A stretch of 64,000 nucleotides of DNA. It comes from Taiwanofungus camphoratus. Its lineage: Eukaryota > Basidiomycota > Agaricomycetes > Polyporales > Taiwanofungaceae. The notes under the pieces were generated by a model. That model saw only the letters and a list, made by a program, of their open reading frames with translations. It was not told the origin of the DNA and did no database searches. How positions within the stretch are numbered: position 1 is the stretch's first letter; every line of letters begins with the position of its first letter. The stretch is from assembly GCA_003999685.1 (NCBI GenBank), contig CP021222.1, positions 2,170,001 to 2,234,000 on the forward strand. Reading direction: 5' to 3'. Of this stretch, positions 11,374 to 22,656 are shown piece by piece. Made by a program: the position numbers and the translations under genes.

Positions 11374-14300
11374 TTATGGTGGTATAGTCAAGAAATTGTT
11401 CCGTTCAAATGTCCTCGAGGTTTGGGGCTGCTTATGCGACTCGGTTCGATCGTCGAAGGTGCGGAACTGGTCTTCGGTTTCAGAAACATCATGAACACAC
11501 CTGAAGAATAACTTACGGCTGGGAAATTTTTGAGCCTCGCGTTTACAATCTTGAGATGTAGCGTTGGCATGAACATGATTGCTCTGAGACAAAGTATTAT
11601 CTGCACAGCAGTTACAACTCTATTCAATGAGTGAAGTGCAAGAATCCTACCTTGTTGATCATTGTCAATAAACAAATCGCCTACTGGTGATGTACGATCT
11701 GTAGCCAACAACGTCGGTGATACTTGCGCGGTCATTCCAACATCCCGATCCTCTTGCGCATACCCGTCTTCCCAAAAACCGTCTGATTCGGGAGTCAAGG
11801 CTGGGGATTGCTGCTGCTTAGGAGACCAGTCAGAAGGAATATAGCTGCGACTCCCTGGAGCTCCTGAAGGAGATACTTTAAGAAGGGTTTAGGCATGAAA
11901 AATTAACACATACTACTGCCGCTGTTAAAATCTTCAGCGTCCTCGTAGGAGGTACGAGATGAATGATCAGGTTCCCCGTGGTGGCTATCTTCATCATGAT
12001 GGTCGTTTTCCTCAGTCCCCTCTAGAGACGCTGGTCGCGGTGGTGTTACTGGACCACGGTGTGTCATCCGACCGGGACGGACGACATGGTCGCCGTGATG
12101 GGGACCACGATGACCCCAATAATTCTGTCGGTGAGTATTGGTGGGATTGAAAGGGGGAGGGCCGCGTAACTGTCCAACATTGACACCGATTTCGTGATCT
12201 GGACCAGTCTGGCGCTCATGCATTGAACTCCCTGGTACACTCTGGGGTACGCTCGATTGCATATCGTATTGTAGCGGACGAGTGGGGTGGTCTCGTTGGA
12301 AATGATTTCTGCCGACATAAGTGCGATTCTGGCAATGAAATGGCATGCCCCTGCCACGGCCGCCGCGATATGGCTGCCCGCGAGACGGCCATTCTCGTGG
12401 AGCTGCGGCGAAGGGTCGTTCCATGTCTGAGCTGCGTTGTGTATTCCAACTTTCGCCCCCATTCCCGTAAGTTGCCACTGAGCGCTGTAAACCGATGCGT
12501 CGGTCCAATGCTAGCGAAGGAGATATTGTGAGAGTTACCTGGAACTGCGGAAGCAGTGCGAAGACTGAGGTATCTGTAACCACAACCGGGGCAGAAGGCT
12601 GCTGTGCAAAGAGGCTAGACTGGTTGTTGCGCAATTCCTCACCAAGTTTTCGGACTGCTGCATTGATGTAAGCCTCTATATTTGTGCCAGTGTCCTCGAC
12701 ACGCGACCCTTGACCGCGTTCGAGTGCCTCCTTGATGAGTCGTTCAACCTCATCTTTGCTGAGAGCCTGCGGGTCACCGGGCTTTTTCCGTGCTGCTTCT
12801 TGAGCTGTCCGCAACTGCTGCAATTCTTTCGCTTGACTGGTCAGTCGTGAGGAGTTCTCTTCCAGTTGAGTCTGAGCTTCTTTGTAAGTTGTTTTCAACT
12901 CTGCCAGCTCATCTTGCAGCAGCTTGCATAGTTCCAGAGATTGTTTCAGTTGCATCATATCCTTCCGCTGCTGATCCTCTAATCCTTTCTCTTTGTCGTG
13001 GTAGAGTTGGGCAAGTTGTTTGGACTTCCCTCGGATGATCTTGCATTTAGTCCTGAAGGAGTCGGACAGCCCTCGAGCGCCCTTGAGTTCTTCTTGGCTT
13101 CGTTTCAGTTCCTCCTGAGCGTGATTCAGTTCGTCTTGAGTTTGCTTGAGTTTGTGTTGAGATCGTTTCAGTTCCCCCTGAATGTGCTTCGACTCTGTTC
13201 TGAATTGTAAGGATTGATCGTGAAGCTGTGCCTGCAACGCATCACATTCTTTGCGAGCTTTCTTCAGCCTGTCTTCAAGTGTTCGGGTATCCGCTTCTCG
13301 ATCAGTCGATCGCGATCCTGTTTTAGCTGCAATCTTCTCTGCAGGTAAACTCTCTAAATCTACTCGCTTGCCATCCTCCAGCCGTCGTACGCGTATTAAG
13401 TGGGCATCACTTTGATCGTGATGAATTCCAGGTGGTCTTCCACGGCATTTGTAAGGCTGAACAGCGGCTGATAAGAAACTACTTCCAGCGACGGACAGCT
13501 TCGCTGTCGAAATCGAGGAATCGTTCGATGGAAGACGTTCAAGCAAACGCCGCTGGGAAAATTTCACATCACGGGCGTCCGAGTGGAATTGAGGCCTCTC
13601 CGAGTTGGCACTGCTAAGGGCTTTGACCAGGCCCTCTACATAATCTCCATCATGCACATTATCATGGTCGCAAGACAGACCAGGTCGGCTCTATTGAGAT
13701 CAAGAAGTCAATGTAACTCAAAAGTTCATCCAGCTGCACATACAATTCTGTCGCCCGGCTGTTGAGAAGTGCCTTCGAGATCGTCATCCGAAGAGACTCT
13801 TGTTCTCTTCCTCGGCTTCACGCCAGTTTGCGAGATCGCCCTTTTGAGCCTCCGGTGAACTTTTGGCATGGGTGGAATCAAGACGCAGTCGATTGTCATT
13901 CGTTTTGTCGGTGGTGGTATTGTGAGTTGCATTTCCATTCCATGCATGGATGAAGATGCAGAATCGGTGCATCCACTTGGCACTATGAGAACATCTTGAT
14001 CAAGGGATAATGCTGGTACCTCTCCCAGAACAGAATCCTCGGAAGATTCGTCGAACTCTGTCAATGGAGAACCAAAAGGTGATTCTGCCGCATTCTGCAT
14101 CACCGTGACACCAGGATTCGCTTTGGATAGCGACGAAATGGACGCTAATCCATCTGTTGCAGTATCTTCGCTGATAAGGGGAACCTATATCCGAAAAAGG
14201 AGTTCATGAGTGCCTAACCATTATTATACGTCACATTAATAATAAGGACTCACCTCGTCATACTGACAGTCATACCACCCAAGTTTTGTGAACGATTGAT

Positions 14301-17025
14301 TGATCGGTATACACTGCCTATAACGTTGTGCGGCCATCACGAGTCTATCTCTGAGCTGTGAGGAGCCTCCAGTTTTCTCAGCCGCTTGCACACCGGCCTT
14401 GGACCGAGGAAACTCCTGTCTGGTCTCCTTGTGCAATTGATGCCAATAGTCATGCTTTATGTCTCGGTGGTGAGCGAGTATAGCTTCAGCAGAGTGTATT
14501 CCTCCTTCCAGGATGTGATTGAAGCACTTAGAATCATGGCAGTGGTCGCAGTATATAGCCCAAAGATAAGGTACACGATGTTTCGTCGTACGGCAATTTC
14601 GGTCTACCTGGAATTACTAAGATATGAGCAATATGAGGGAATCAGGGGACCCTCGATCATGACTTACCTTCTGCCCATAAGTGGCCTGTCGTGACTCATG
14701 CAAGGCACAGGCCGCTTCAAATATTCGTACATGATCACCCCTGCTAAGATCACTGCACCAAGGTCAATTGAAATATTTTGCAAAGACACGCGACACGCAC
14801 ACGAACCTCTCATTGAGCATTTTCTGCCCCTTTTTCCGCCCCGGAGCTCCCTCAGTCACTCGGGTCAGAACATCCGCCGCCTTGTTCCTGTCTCGTAGGA
14901 GCGTTCGGAAAGGGCGACACTGTACTGGCTCCATCCGTTCACATGAGCATGATCGACCCTCTACATAACATGTGGCACATATGAGTAACCCATCTCCATG
15001 GCGAGTTGAGCTCTCTGATGTATCCAATGGGACACACTGCTTGCACTCGAAAAAGCTTTGGAAGATATCGGCACCACAGAAGTCACAAGCAAAATTGTAA
15101 CTTTGAACCACTTCATTCTCCTCATTAAGCTTTTGTTTGGACGGAGAAGGAGGCTGCAGAATGAGACTACGATGACCCTTTCCGCGAGAGCTTAGCGTCA
15201 GGCTCCAGCCCGAGCTTTCTCCAGAGAATATGCGAGACAAGCTAGCATGGTCTTGGACGTACTCCTCGCAGAGCACCTCGTCGAAAAGTTCTAAAAGACG
15301 GTATAGAGCTTTAGCACAGTCGGAGGTGAAAACCTCATCATGGGAAGTGGCAGACGATGATGGCGAATCTGACCGCGCAGATCGCAGTTCCAGCGTAGAA
15401 GTTGGGAAAAGCATTCCTTCAGAATCAGAGTTTTCACAGTCTACGAGAAACGATTTGGAACTCCTCATGGAACTTGCTTCTGGGAGATCCACTCTCGGAG
15501 CCGACGCAAAATCCTTCAAAGAGAGTGCGGCCTCAAGCGCGGCCTCGAGCGCAGTAGTGTAGTGGAGTAGAGAGCGATATAAGATGTATTTGACACGGTA
15601 TTGCTCTGGCCGACAGACTCTGTCGAGACGATGTATCAACATCAGACGATGTCCCTTGGAGGGAATGCAAAGCAATCTGCTCACCGTCGATAGATGGGCA
15701 GTTCATAATGCAATGCTATGGCTAAACCCCTCACAGTCATTCTTGACCAGGACATCTTCATCGTGAGCCCGCCGTGATTGACTACTTGATGGCAGCTCCT
15801 GGGTGGTACGAGTACCAGGTCTCCCAATTTCTGCTCAACAATATACACATCAAACGGTGCGTTCGCCAGCTCCTCGACACTGGTGACGTGGGTCTCCCAA
15901 TCAAGCTCTTGCCCAAGATGGGACTGGAAATACTCGGCGACTTCTGGAGCAATTTCGGACGTAGTCATGAACCAGAAAGAGCAGCCGTCCTTCTCTGTGT
16001 AACACATTATATTTTGTCCTGATGAACCGCACAAGTCCTTGTGACAGGGCGTGAAAGTGTCGCCAATACCAAAGTAGCACATGAGAGACTCGACCTCCTC
16101 CTGTGTTGCCCAACACAGCAATGAGCATAACACGATAGCTGGCCTGCGCCACACCTCAATGCGTACCGTTTCTAGTAGGTATTGCAGCAGATCGTTTGAC
16201 CCATTGGGAAGCACAGCGTGAGGAAGGGCATTAGACGTTGCCAACCACTCTCTCCATCGTCGGGGACATTCGGCATCTTTGGCATATAATCGTTCGGTTT
16301 CTGGGCAACCCATGGATCAGCTACTCATCACGAAGTCTCTCATACAGAAAGTAGTCTAACTCCTTCTCACAGCAGACATACCTTCTGAAGAAATGAACGG
16401 AGATGCCACGCGACATCGATTGACGAAGTCTGAGAGTTTGATTTGCTTGTCGCGGCGATTGTGTACATTGCGAACGAGGAGTGCTATAGCATCACGAAAG
16501 CTGAGGAATATGCAATGACTAGGCTCACGGAAAAGCCTTACGATCGTCTTCGTGATGCTCAAGTAGCCACTCAGCACTAAACATGTCCTTTGGCCAGTCC
16601 GGGTGTTCATGCCAGCCCTCAATGACGAGAGGGACTCCTTCACGCTCGTGCTGTTCTATGGCCTGTGTCAATGTTTGGGCAGAGCTCGACGCCGATATTC
16701 GTGGTGCTGGACGGAAGCGTTTCCCTGCCTCAAGCAGGCCATTGAACGTCCAGCCTTGCGAGGTGATGGTTGCGCGCTGAGGTGCCTGCGACCGAGATGG
16801 GGCCTCGCGGACTTGGCTTACCTTCGTTGTCTGCTCCAATCCACTTGATATGTCTTCAGAAGACCACACAGACTCGGTATGCCCCTTGCCTTTGCTACTA
16901 TCGGTTGCGCCCGTCTTGAATGCGACACCTGTCCTCGACCGTACGGCTAGAGAACTGGAAGAACTCGGCGGAATTGCGCCCAAGGTAGGAGAGGTGAGTT
17001 TAATTCCCTCCCTAATACGTTCCAT
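11374..17025 (-). CDS. large JmjC-domain protein with zinc-binding and coiled-coil regions
   Basis: Probable nuclear Fe(II)/2-oxoglutarate dioxygenase of the JmjC class, about 1,500-1,600 residues over many exons. The model starts at MERIREGIK (17025). A linker leads to the JmjC fold (about 16500-15690). The metal site is complete: HKD at 16043-16035 and the distal His at 15791-15789 (SCHQVVNHG). Next is a Cys-rich block, CDFCG, CKQC, CATC and CSCE (15110-14940), and a further CDHCH motif in the exon near 14560. After a basic NLS-like segment (KPRKRTR) comes a long coiled coil (13300-12800), then an Arg/Gly/Pro-rich tail. Exons join in frame at 14260/14185 and about 11910/11880, and at the last intron near 11645/11600, which is why I treat it as one gene. 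Substrate unknown. A split into two genes near 13.7 kb remains possible. Confidence 0.75.
13084..13195 (-). repeat. imperfect 21-bp tandem repeat coding for coiled-coil heptads
   Basis: About five diverged 21-bp units lie in the JmjC gene. They encode successive heptads such as GELKRSQ, HKLKQTQ, DELNHAQ and EELKRSQ. Each unit keeps Leu and Gln at fixed places, so the coiled coil seems to have grown by in-frame tandem duplication. Confidence 0.6.
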
Positions 17026-17606
17026 ATCGCATTCGCAGTGAGCACGTAACGATCATCAAAGTGGTTCTAACTGGCGCTGTTTATATGTTGATACGGTGCC
17101 TATATGTGTGTTCATTTGTGCAACGCGCGCGTCTACTACTTAGGAGGACAGCCTCGGCCCTCGTGCACCATTGAGTAAATGGCACCCTGAACTGCCCTTG
17201 ACTTGCTTGAAATCGATTAATTTTGTTCACGAATGAACGGTGAATGCGCCTCATATGCACGTTAGGATGCGATGCGGGATGAGTGCAGTGTCCTTGAATG
17301 GTATTGCGGTGGAACAGCCATGCGCCCACAAATCGTGACACCGTCACTAACGCGATTTGTCACGCCATTACCGCGCCCTAATCAGTAGTGGCTGTTTAAT
17401 CAGAACCGTTGTCCTCAAGATTTCTGGCACTGCTTCACTACTCGCCTGACGGACGTCTCAGCCTTCCCGACTGTGTTTGTCTTTACCCCTCCGCCGATTT
17501 CTGTCAGGCATCTGAGGACTCGGAGCTCTTGAACCACACTAGCGTCAAGATAATCACGAAGGACTAGTCTCCTACCCTGCCTCGCTACCGCGTGTTGAAG
17601 CTCAAA
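17026..17606. other. shared promoter region of JmjC and Zip3-like genes
   Basis: 580 bp between two divergent start codons. No clear TATA box or strong consensus operator was seen. The half next to the RING gene is pyrimidine-rich. Confidence 0.45.
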
Positions 17607-19389
17607 ATGTCACACCTATCAGCAGCTGGTCCCGACTTCGATTTTTGGGAATTCGTCAACTGCTCTAGGTGTCACCTTCCCTTCATAGGGGAACCTGGAG
17701 TTTCCCCTACCGTGCCCTTCTGGCTAACTGAATGTGGTCACGTAATTTGCAACAATCATCTCAGTGAGCGTCCACTGGATCCTGCACTGATCCATTCATC
17801 GCTACCGCTACCGCCACCGATGTAATCTGGATTGTTTAAATGTCATAGATGTCGACCAAAGCTGCGCGCAATGCGGTGAACGAGGTATACAACTTGTGCC
17901 TCTGCAACGCGACGTGCGCATCTCCACGGGTTCACTGTCTGTTTGTGCTAACCCTCCACAGATGGATCCACCAATGTCTGACTGGTTTCGATCTGTCTCG
18001 CTGGCTTTGGACACTGTTGCTTACGCTACCAGGGTTGGAAAATACTTTTTCGTCCCAGTGTACATCAATGAACATTCACACGACACGTCTCTGCTCCACA
18101 CAGTTTCAGATGGATACGTTAGCATCTCTGGTCCGATTCTATAGGAACAAATGCGCACAGCAGCGTGCACTGCTCGAACGCTTAAAGGGCGAACATACTG
18201 AAAACAAGACGCTGAAGAAGTACTTCTCATCATGCCTGCATATTCTTTCATCTCCCCATCTAGTGTGATACCCCTGACTCTGTGTAAATCAGGACCGTTG
18301 ACGAGTTGCGCTCCGAAAACGACCAGTTGCGACAATACCTCGAATACGGCCAGAGCGTGCCGTCAGAAACCTCCAATCTCAATGGGAAGAGACAGATGCT
18401 TGATATCCATCGGTATGTAAGACGTGGATCCAGCATTCCTTAGGCAGGAACTGATAGACTCTGTCAAGGCATGCGAGTGGGGCCCGAACCAACTCAAGCC
18501 CAAGCTCCATTGTCGCACCTATCGGACCCGACCGGCTCACGCTTCGGCCAGACCACCAAGCGCCGAATTTTGCGCCCCGACATGCGCAGCAACGAGACGA
18601 GTTCATGCAGCCTCAAGTGTTGCAAGGACAAAATGCCAGCGGATATCCTCAGGCGAGAGACAGACCGGGCTCAAGCCGATTTGCACAGTAAATTGCTGAT
18701 AGGCAAAACGAAGACGATGCGTCCTGATTACTGTTATTCATCCTAGACATTACGCATATGCTCCACCCCAGACCCCCCGGACTCAGACTATGTCGATGCC
18801 AACGCTCACCCATGCTCAGTCAGCTCCTACAAGACAAGCTCTTACGCGCCAGCCTCATGTACCAGCAACCGGACCAGGTCAAGCGCATACAGCTATGATG
18901 CCTCCTCCCGCAGTTACTCGCGACTCGCAAGCTCAGTTCCAGCAGAAGCCCAAACGTGACGCATCAGGATCAGTCCAGCAGGATCAGAGCGAACAATCCA
19001 GTCACAACGCTAACAGCCGGATACAGATGCCACCGCCGCAGACGCCTTTACTACAAAGAACGGCGATACAACAACGGAGTTCGATCCGCCCTCCCCCAAC
19101 ACCCCAGCTTCAGGCTTCGGAATCTGCGCAGCGCTTCATACCGCAAACTCCCACCCGGGCCGGACCAAATCCCTCATCTGGTCGCTTCCTGCCCCAGCAG
19201 CCCCAACGGCGCTTCCAGCTGCCTTCCATGCAGTCTGCTGGTCCTCAACGATTCATTGGTTCTGTTTCTGGCCCTGGTGTTATCTCTGCGGGTAATCCAG
19301 ATTCCAGTTCAAGTTCAAGGGCACCGTCTCGTGCCGCATCGATATCGATATCTGGAGGCCAGCGAGTGCCGTTTGTTCCCGGTTCTTAG
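17607..19389 (+). CDS. Zip3/RNF212/HEI10-like RING E3 ligase, probable meiotic crossover factor
   Basis: The N-terminal RING has the order CSRCHLPF, then FWLTECGHVIC, then CAQCGERG. After it come a conserved MDPPMSDWF stretch, FQMDTLASLVRFYRNK and a short coiled coil with LRSENDQLRQYLE. This matches the layout of RNF212/Zip3 proteins, which read FxLTxCGHVxC, then F-x2-IDxLxxK-like, then FQ and LLxFYRxK; these are SUMO or ubiquitin ligases that mark crossover sites on the synaptonemal complex. The start is ATG 17607. Exon joins include 17769/17851 (through HLNVDQSCAQC), about 17920/17962 and 18030/18105 (ATR to FQMD). The C-terminal 200 residues are Pro/Gln/Ser-rich and disordered, also usual for the family. 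I know no proof of function in this organism. Confidence 0.72.
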
Positions 19390-19839
19390 TGTTGAACCGT
19401 AGAGTTGCCTGGCCTCAACTTCGTGTATCCTCATGGCTGAGGCAATCCAGTTCTTCTCATTCCTGATGATGTGTTCTGCTTCGTTGTCTGTATTCCTAAC
19501 AATGCTCTGAAGATAGAATATTTGTTGTTCGCTCCGTGTGACTGCGTACTTGTTCAACGGATAGTTTACTTGTTATAAATACTCAGCATAAGCTACCGTT
19601 GAGTTTCGCGGCGGACGGGCGGGAACGAAATCGGTCGATCGTATACGTCGTCGATCTAGATGTTGCAAGTCCGACCAGTGGCGGTAAGCGACTGCTGCGG
19701 GGCCAACAGAAGGCTGTGCCATTCTCCCCATCCTGTTCACTGGGCGCCGGACGCATTCATTTCTCTGCCATCCGTGTGTTCAGTCTTCGCCTTCATAGCC
19801 CTGCTCCTCCCTGCTCTCCTTCTTTGACTATTAGCCGAC
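19390..19839. other. intergenic region before the LEA_2 gene
   Basis: 450 bp between two genes on the same strand. The last 100 bp before ATG 19840 are C/T-rich. No gene or repeat was seen. Confidence 0.45.
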
Positions 19840-21190
19840 ATGGCGTACCATGATCCATACTATGGAAACCAACAGTATCCTCCACAGCAATTTCCGGAAG
19901 ACGCATTTAACCCTTACGCCAACGGGCAGTCGCATCCCACCTATGATCAAGGAGGGTATTCTTACGACAATGGAGGCAGTGGTGAACGTTATGGCGGCTA
20001 TAGAGACGATCCATCTGGAGCAGCGAAGGAGAGAGACAGAAGTGTATTCGAGGGTGACGACGCTGTTCTCGCCAGGCCTCAGCGACCAAAGTATGTTTAT
20101 CTCCTTAATACTCTCAAGTCTTTGTGATTCATGTCTGGTATTTGGCTCACGCAGAACGTCACGCAATATAAGGCAATGGAGATACGATCATCAAGGCAAT
20201 CTATGGACCAGGGGAAGTCGGGCGGGATGTTTCGGCAGATTTTTCTGCTGCACAATTATGATCGTTGTGTTCCTTGTCATCAGTATTCTGCTGTCGTTGG
20301 CTTTGGTGTGTCTCGTCTGGCGTGGACTTGTGAGCCGGACTGACGTGATGCTTTGATTGGGCAGTGGGCAAGGCCACCAGACGTTGTTGTCAACGAACCC
20401 ACCCTAGCATCCAGTAACCCAGTACGCCATTCATCCATACTCTCGCACTCGTAGGCATTAGATGTACTTGATTATGTCTAGGTTCAACTCAATTCTACTG
20501 GCCTTACAGTCGATCTAGATGTCGATGTCAAGTATGTTACTTCGTTCTCGTTCGTCCTTTCCTCCTTACCTTAGCGAATCATGTCTAGTGTGAACAACCC
20601 CAACTACTTCTCCGTGGACCTTAGCGAGATTAAAGCAGAGGTGCGCAGGTTCATGTATACATCTTACATGCCTGATGACATGTTGTCTCAGCTTTTCTAC
20701 CCCTTAAACAACACACCGATCGGCGGCGGCGAAATGAACAAGATTGACTTTAGGTCGCACACACAAACTAACTTCACCTTCCCCATGGCCCTCCAGTATA
20801 ACATATCTGCCGATCCTGGATTCAATATTCTGATTGATTTAGCGAAGAAATGTGGAATTGTTCCCGGAACATCAGCCTCAGATGTCACGGTCAACTACAA
20901 GATTACTGTGCGTGGCTGATTGTATTATGTGCGCTAGTGCTTGTTCAACCGCGTTGACGTCCCTTTTCCTCGTGCAGCTGGGCATTAGGGCCTTGTTTAT
21001 CCCTATAAAGCCTGTAATCAGCAACAGTTTCAACTTTGCATGCCCATTGGATGCTTCTGACATTGAGGTTTGTGCCTCACAAACTTATTAAGTCATATGA
21101 CTTCAACTCAATCCGCTTTCCTCTTCACCCTAGGCTCTTCTCAAGGCCGCTGGAATCAATCTCGGCAACCTTGGCTCGCTACTTTTCTGA
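19840..21190 (+). CDS. single-pass membrane protein with a LEA_2-type domain
   Basis: The start MAYHDPYYGN opens a Tyr/Gln/Gly-rich cytosolic tail of about 80 residues. A basic patch (RQWRYDHQG) and a Cys/Phe-rich segment lead into one strong transmembrane helix (TIMIVVFLVISILLSLAL, 20255-20310). The outer part reads VQLNSTGLTVDLDVDI, then SVNNPNYFSVDLSEIKAEV, with later FPMALQYNIS and VTVNYKIT. This is the beta-sandwich pattern of LEA_2/NDR1-like fungal proteins. The last exon gives ALLKAAGINLGNLGSLLF and stops at 21188-21190. Related fungal proteins are thought to act at the plasma membrane or vacuole; the molecular role is unknown. Confidence 0.8.
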
Positions 21191-21659
21191 CAATGGGAAC
21201 TGCTTTCATCTGTTTATGTCATGAACTCTGTTGCGTACTTTATTTACTCGCTATCTCCATCTCGATATTGGACAATGTATGCCATATCATCATTCCTATA
21301 TGAGACTGTCACCTCTAAGCGAGTCTGGACATGCACTGCTGAGTTCCCTTTGAAAATGAACTGTTAACGGAAGGGTTAGCCCATACGGTTTAGCTTGCAT
21401 TTATATTACTAATATCAATAGCCCACCATCACATTGTATCAAGCTCACTATGATGTTAAGCGAGAGCCTTGAAGCTTCTCAGAATTCGGCCTAAGTCGTA
21501 TTCCACTCTGGTTCAATAAATGGTGCAGTAACAATCCGTCGAGCCATACGACGGGCCGTTGAATGGTCCGATGTCGCTGCCATTCTCAAGCGCTAGCGTA
21601 CGCGTTGTAAGACTATGCCATTCCTGCGGTTCTTTTTAATGATCCCTTCTAGCGATAGT
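21191..21659. other. intergenic region after the LEA_2 gene
   Basis: About 470 bp with no gene seen; AT-richer than the flanking coding DNA. Confidence 0.4.
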
Positions 21660-21679
21660 CATGTTTTCAAGTCCTCTCT

Positions 21680-22400
21680 GACTGGCATGTACTCTGGTCG
21701 TGACAGAGAAAGTATTCAACAAGTCTTTTCCTCAGCCCCTTTTGTCGTCGCAGAAGGGGTCTTCAGCTTCCGTGACTTCGGAGGCCTCCCGATGTCTACT
21801 GTTCCAGATAAAGTCGTGAAGGCAGGTTTACTTTACTACTTTGGAGGGCTTACCTGGGCCACCTCTGTAGGGGGAAACAGCTCCGCGCCTTGGGCATCAC
21901 GAAGATGTTCGATCTTTGAGCAGATCAGAAATCGCACATTTCGGCTCTACGTCTCCCAAGATTGTTAGAGTCAAGTATATGAGAGCGCTATTTAAACATG
22001 AGGGTCGCTGCAACCAACGTTACTCGCCCTAATGTCAGGTTTACGGAATGCCGCGTATTAATTCGTAATTGTCTGTTGTCTCTAGAGACTCAAGACATTT
22101 GAAACGGATGAACTAGAGGTTGGTGTTTTTGGTTCTCCTTTCTTTGTCTCATCGTTTGCATATTCTTGGACGGCGTTCGAAACTATGTACATCAAAATTC
22201 TCGAATCGGGAAGATGTGCAGTGGTGTCAGTTGTGGTTCGCTTGAGATTGATCAGAGCTGGCTTTTTCCCGAATACATAGGGAATCGTACGCTGATTTAC
22301 TGTGCTTACAACTGGCAAGCACAAGACCAAGGCCATTGTCGCTGTAGTCTTGATGGCGAACGAACTCATCAGATTTGCTCGGTCAGTTCCTTGATGTAGA
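21680..22400 (+). pseudogene. decayed dual-specificity/tyrosine phosphatase (Y_phosphatase3-like)
   Basis: One frame reads SAPFVVAEGVFSFRDFGGLP and onward to VKAGLLYY, matching the start of fungal tyrosine phosphatases (VEGVxNFRDxGG, then RxGxLFRS). At about 21880 the homology moves to another frame as KQLRALGITKMFDL, which normally continues RSDQEI but here meets a TGA. Farther on, about 22300-22370, a weak copy of the catalytic loop can be seen as LTTGKHKTK followed by IVAVVLMANEL, where the family has HCxAGKDRTG; the catalytic Cys and Arg are lost. A frameshift, stops and a ruined active site make it a dead copy. No intron explains the frame change. Confidence 0.7.
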
Positions 22401-22656
22401 CATTGAAGACATCGTGAATGATTACAGATTCTCGATTTGAACTGCAGGGGCTGCGTTATAGTACATGCACATGACTCATATGGAGACACAAGCGGCCTTA
22501 TCTTTTGTTGCTAATGCTGAGTGTGATGCAGATCGTCAGAGAAAAATAAAACGGCGTAGAAGGATAGTTGAAGTCTCACAAAACATATTAATGGTGTCTC
22601 TACAATCCAAAATGACTGGTGCGTATGATGGATGTCTGTTCACCAAACTAACGTAC

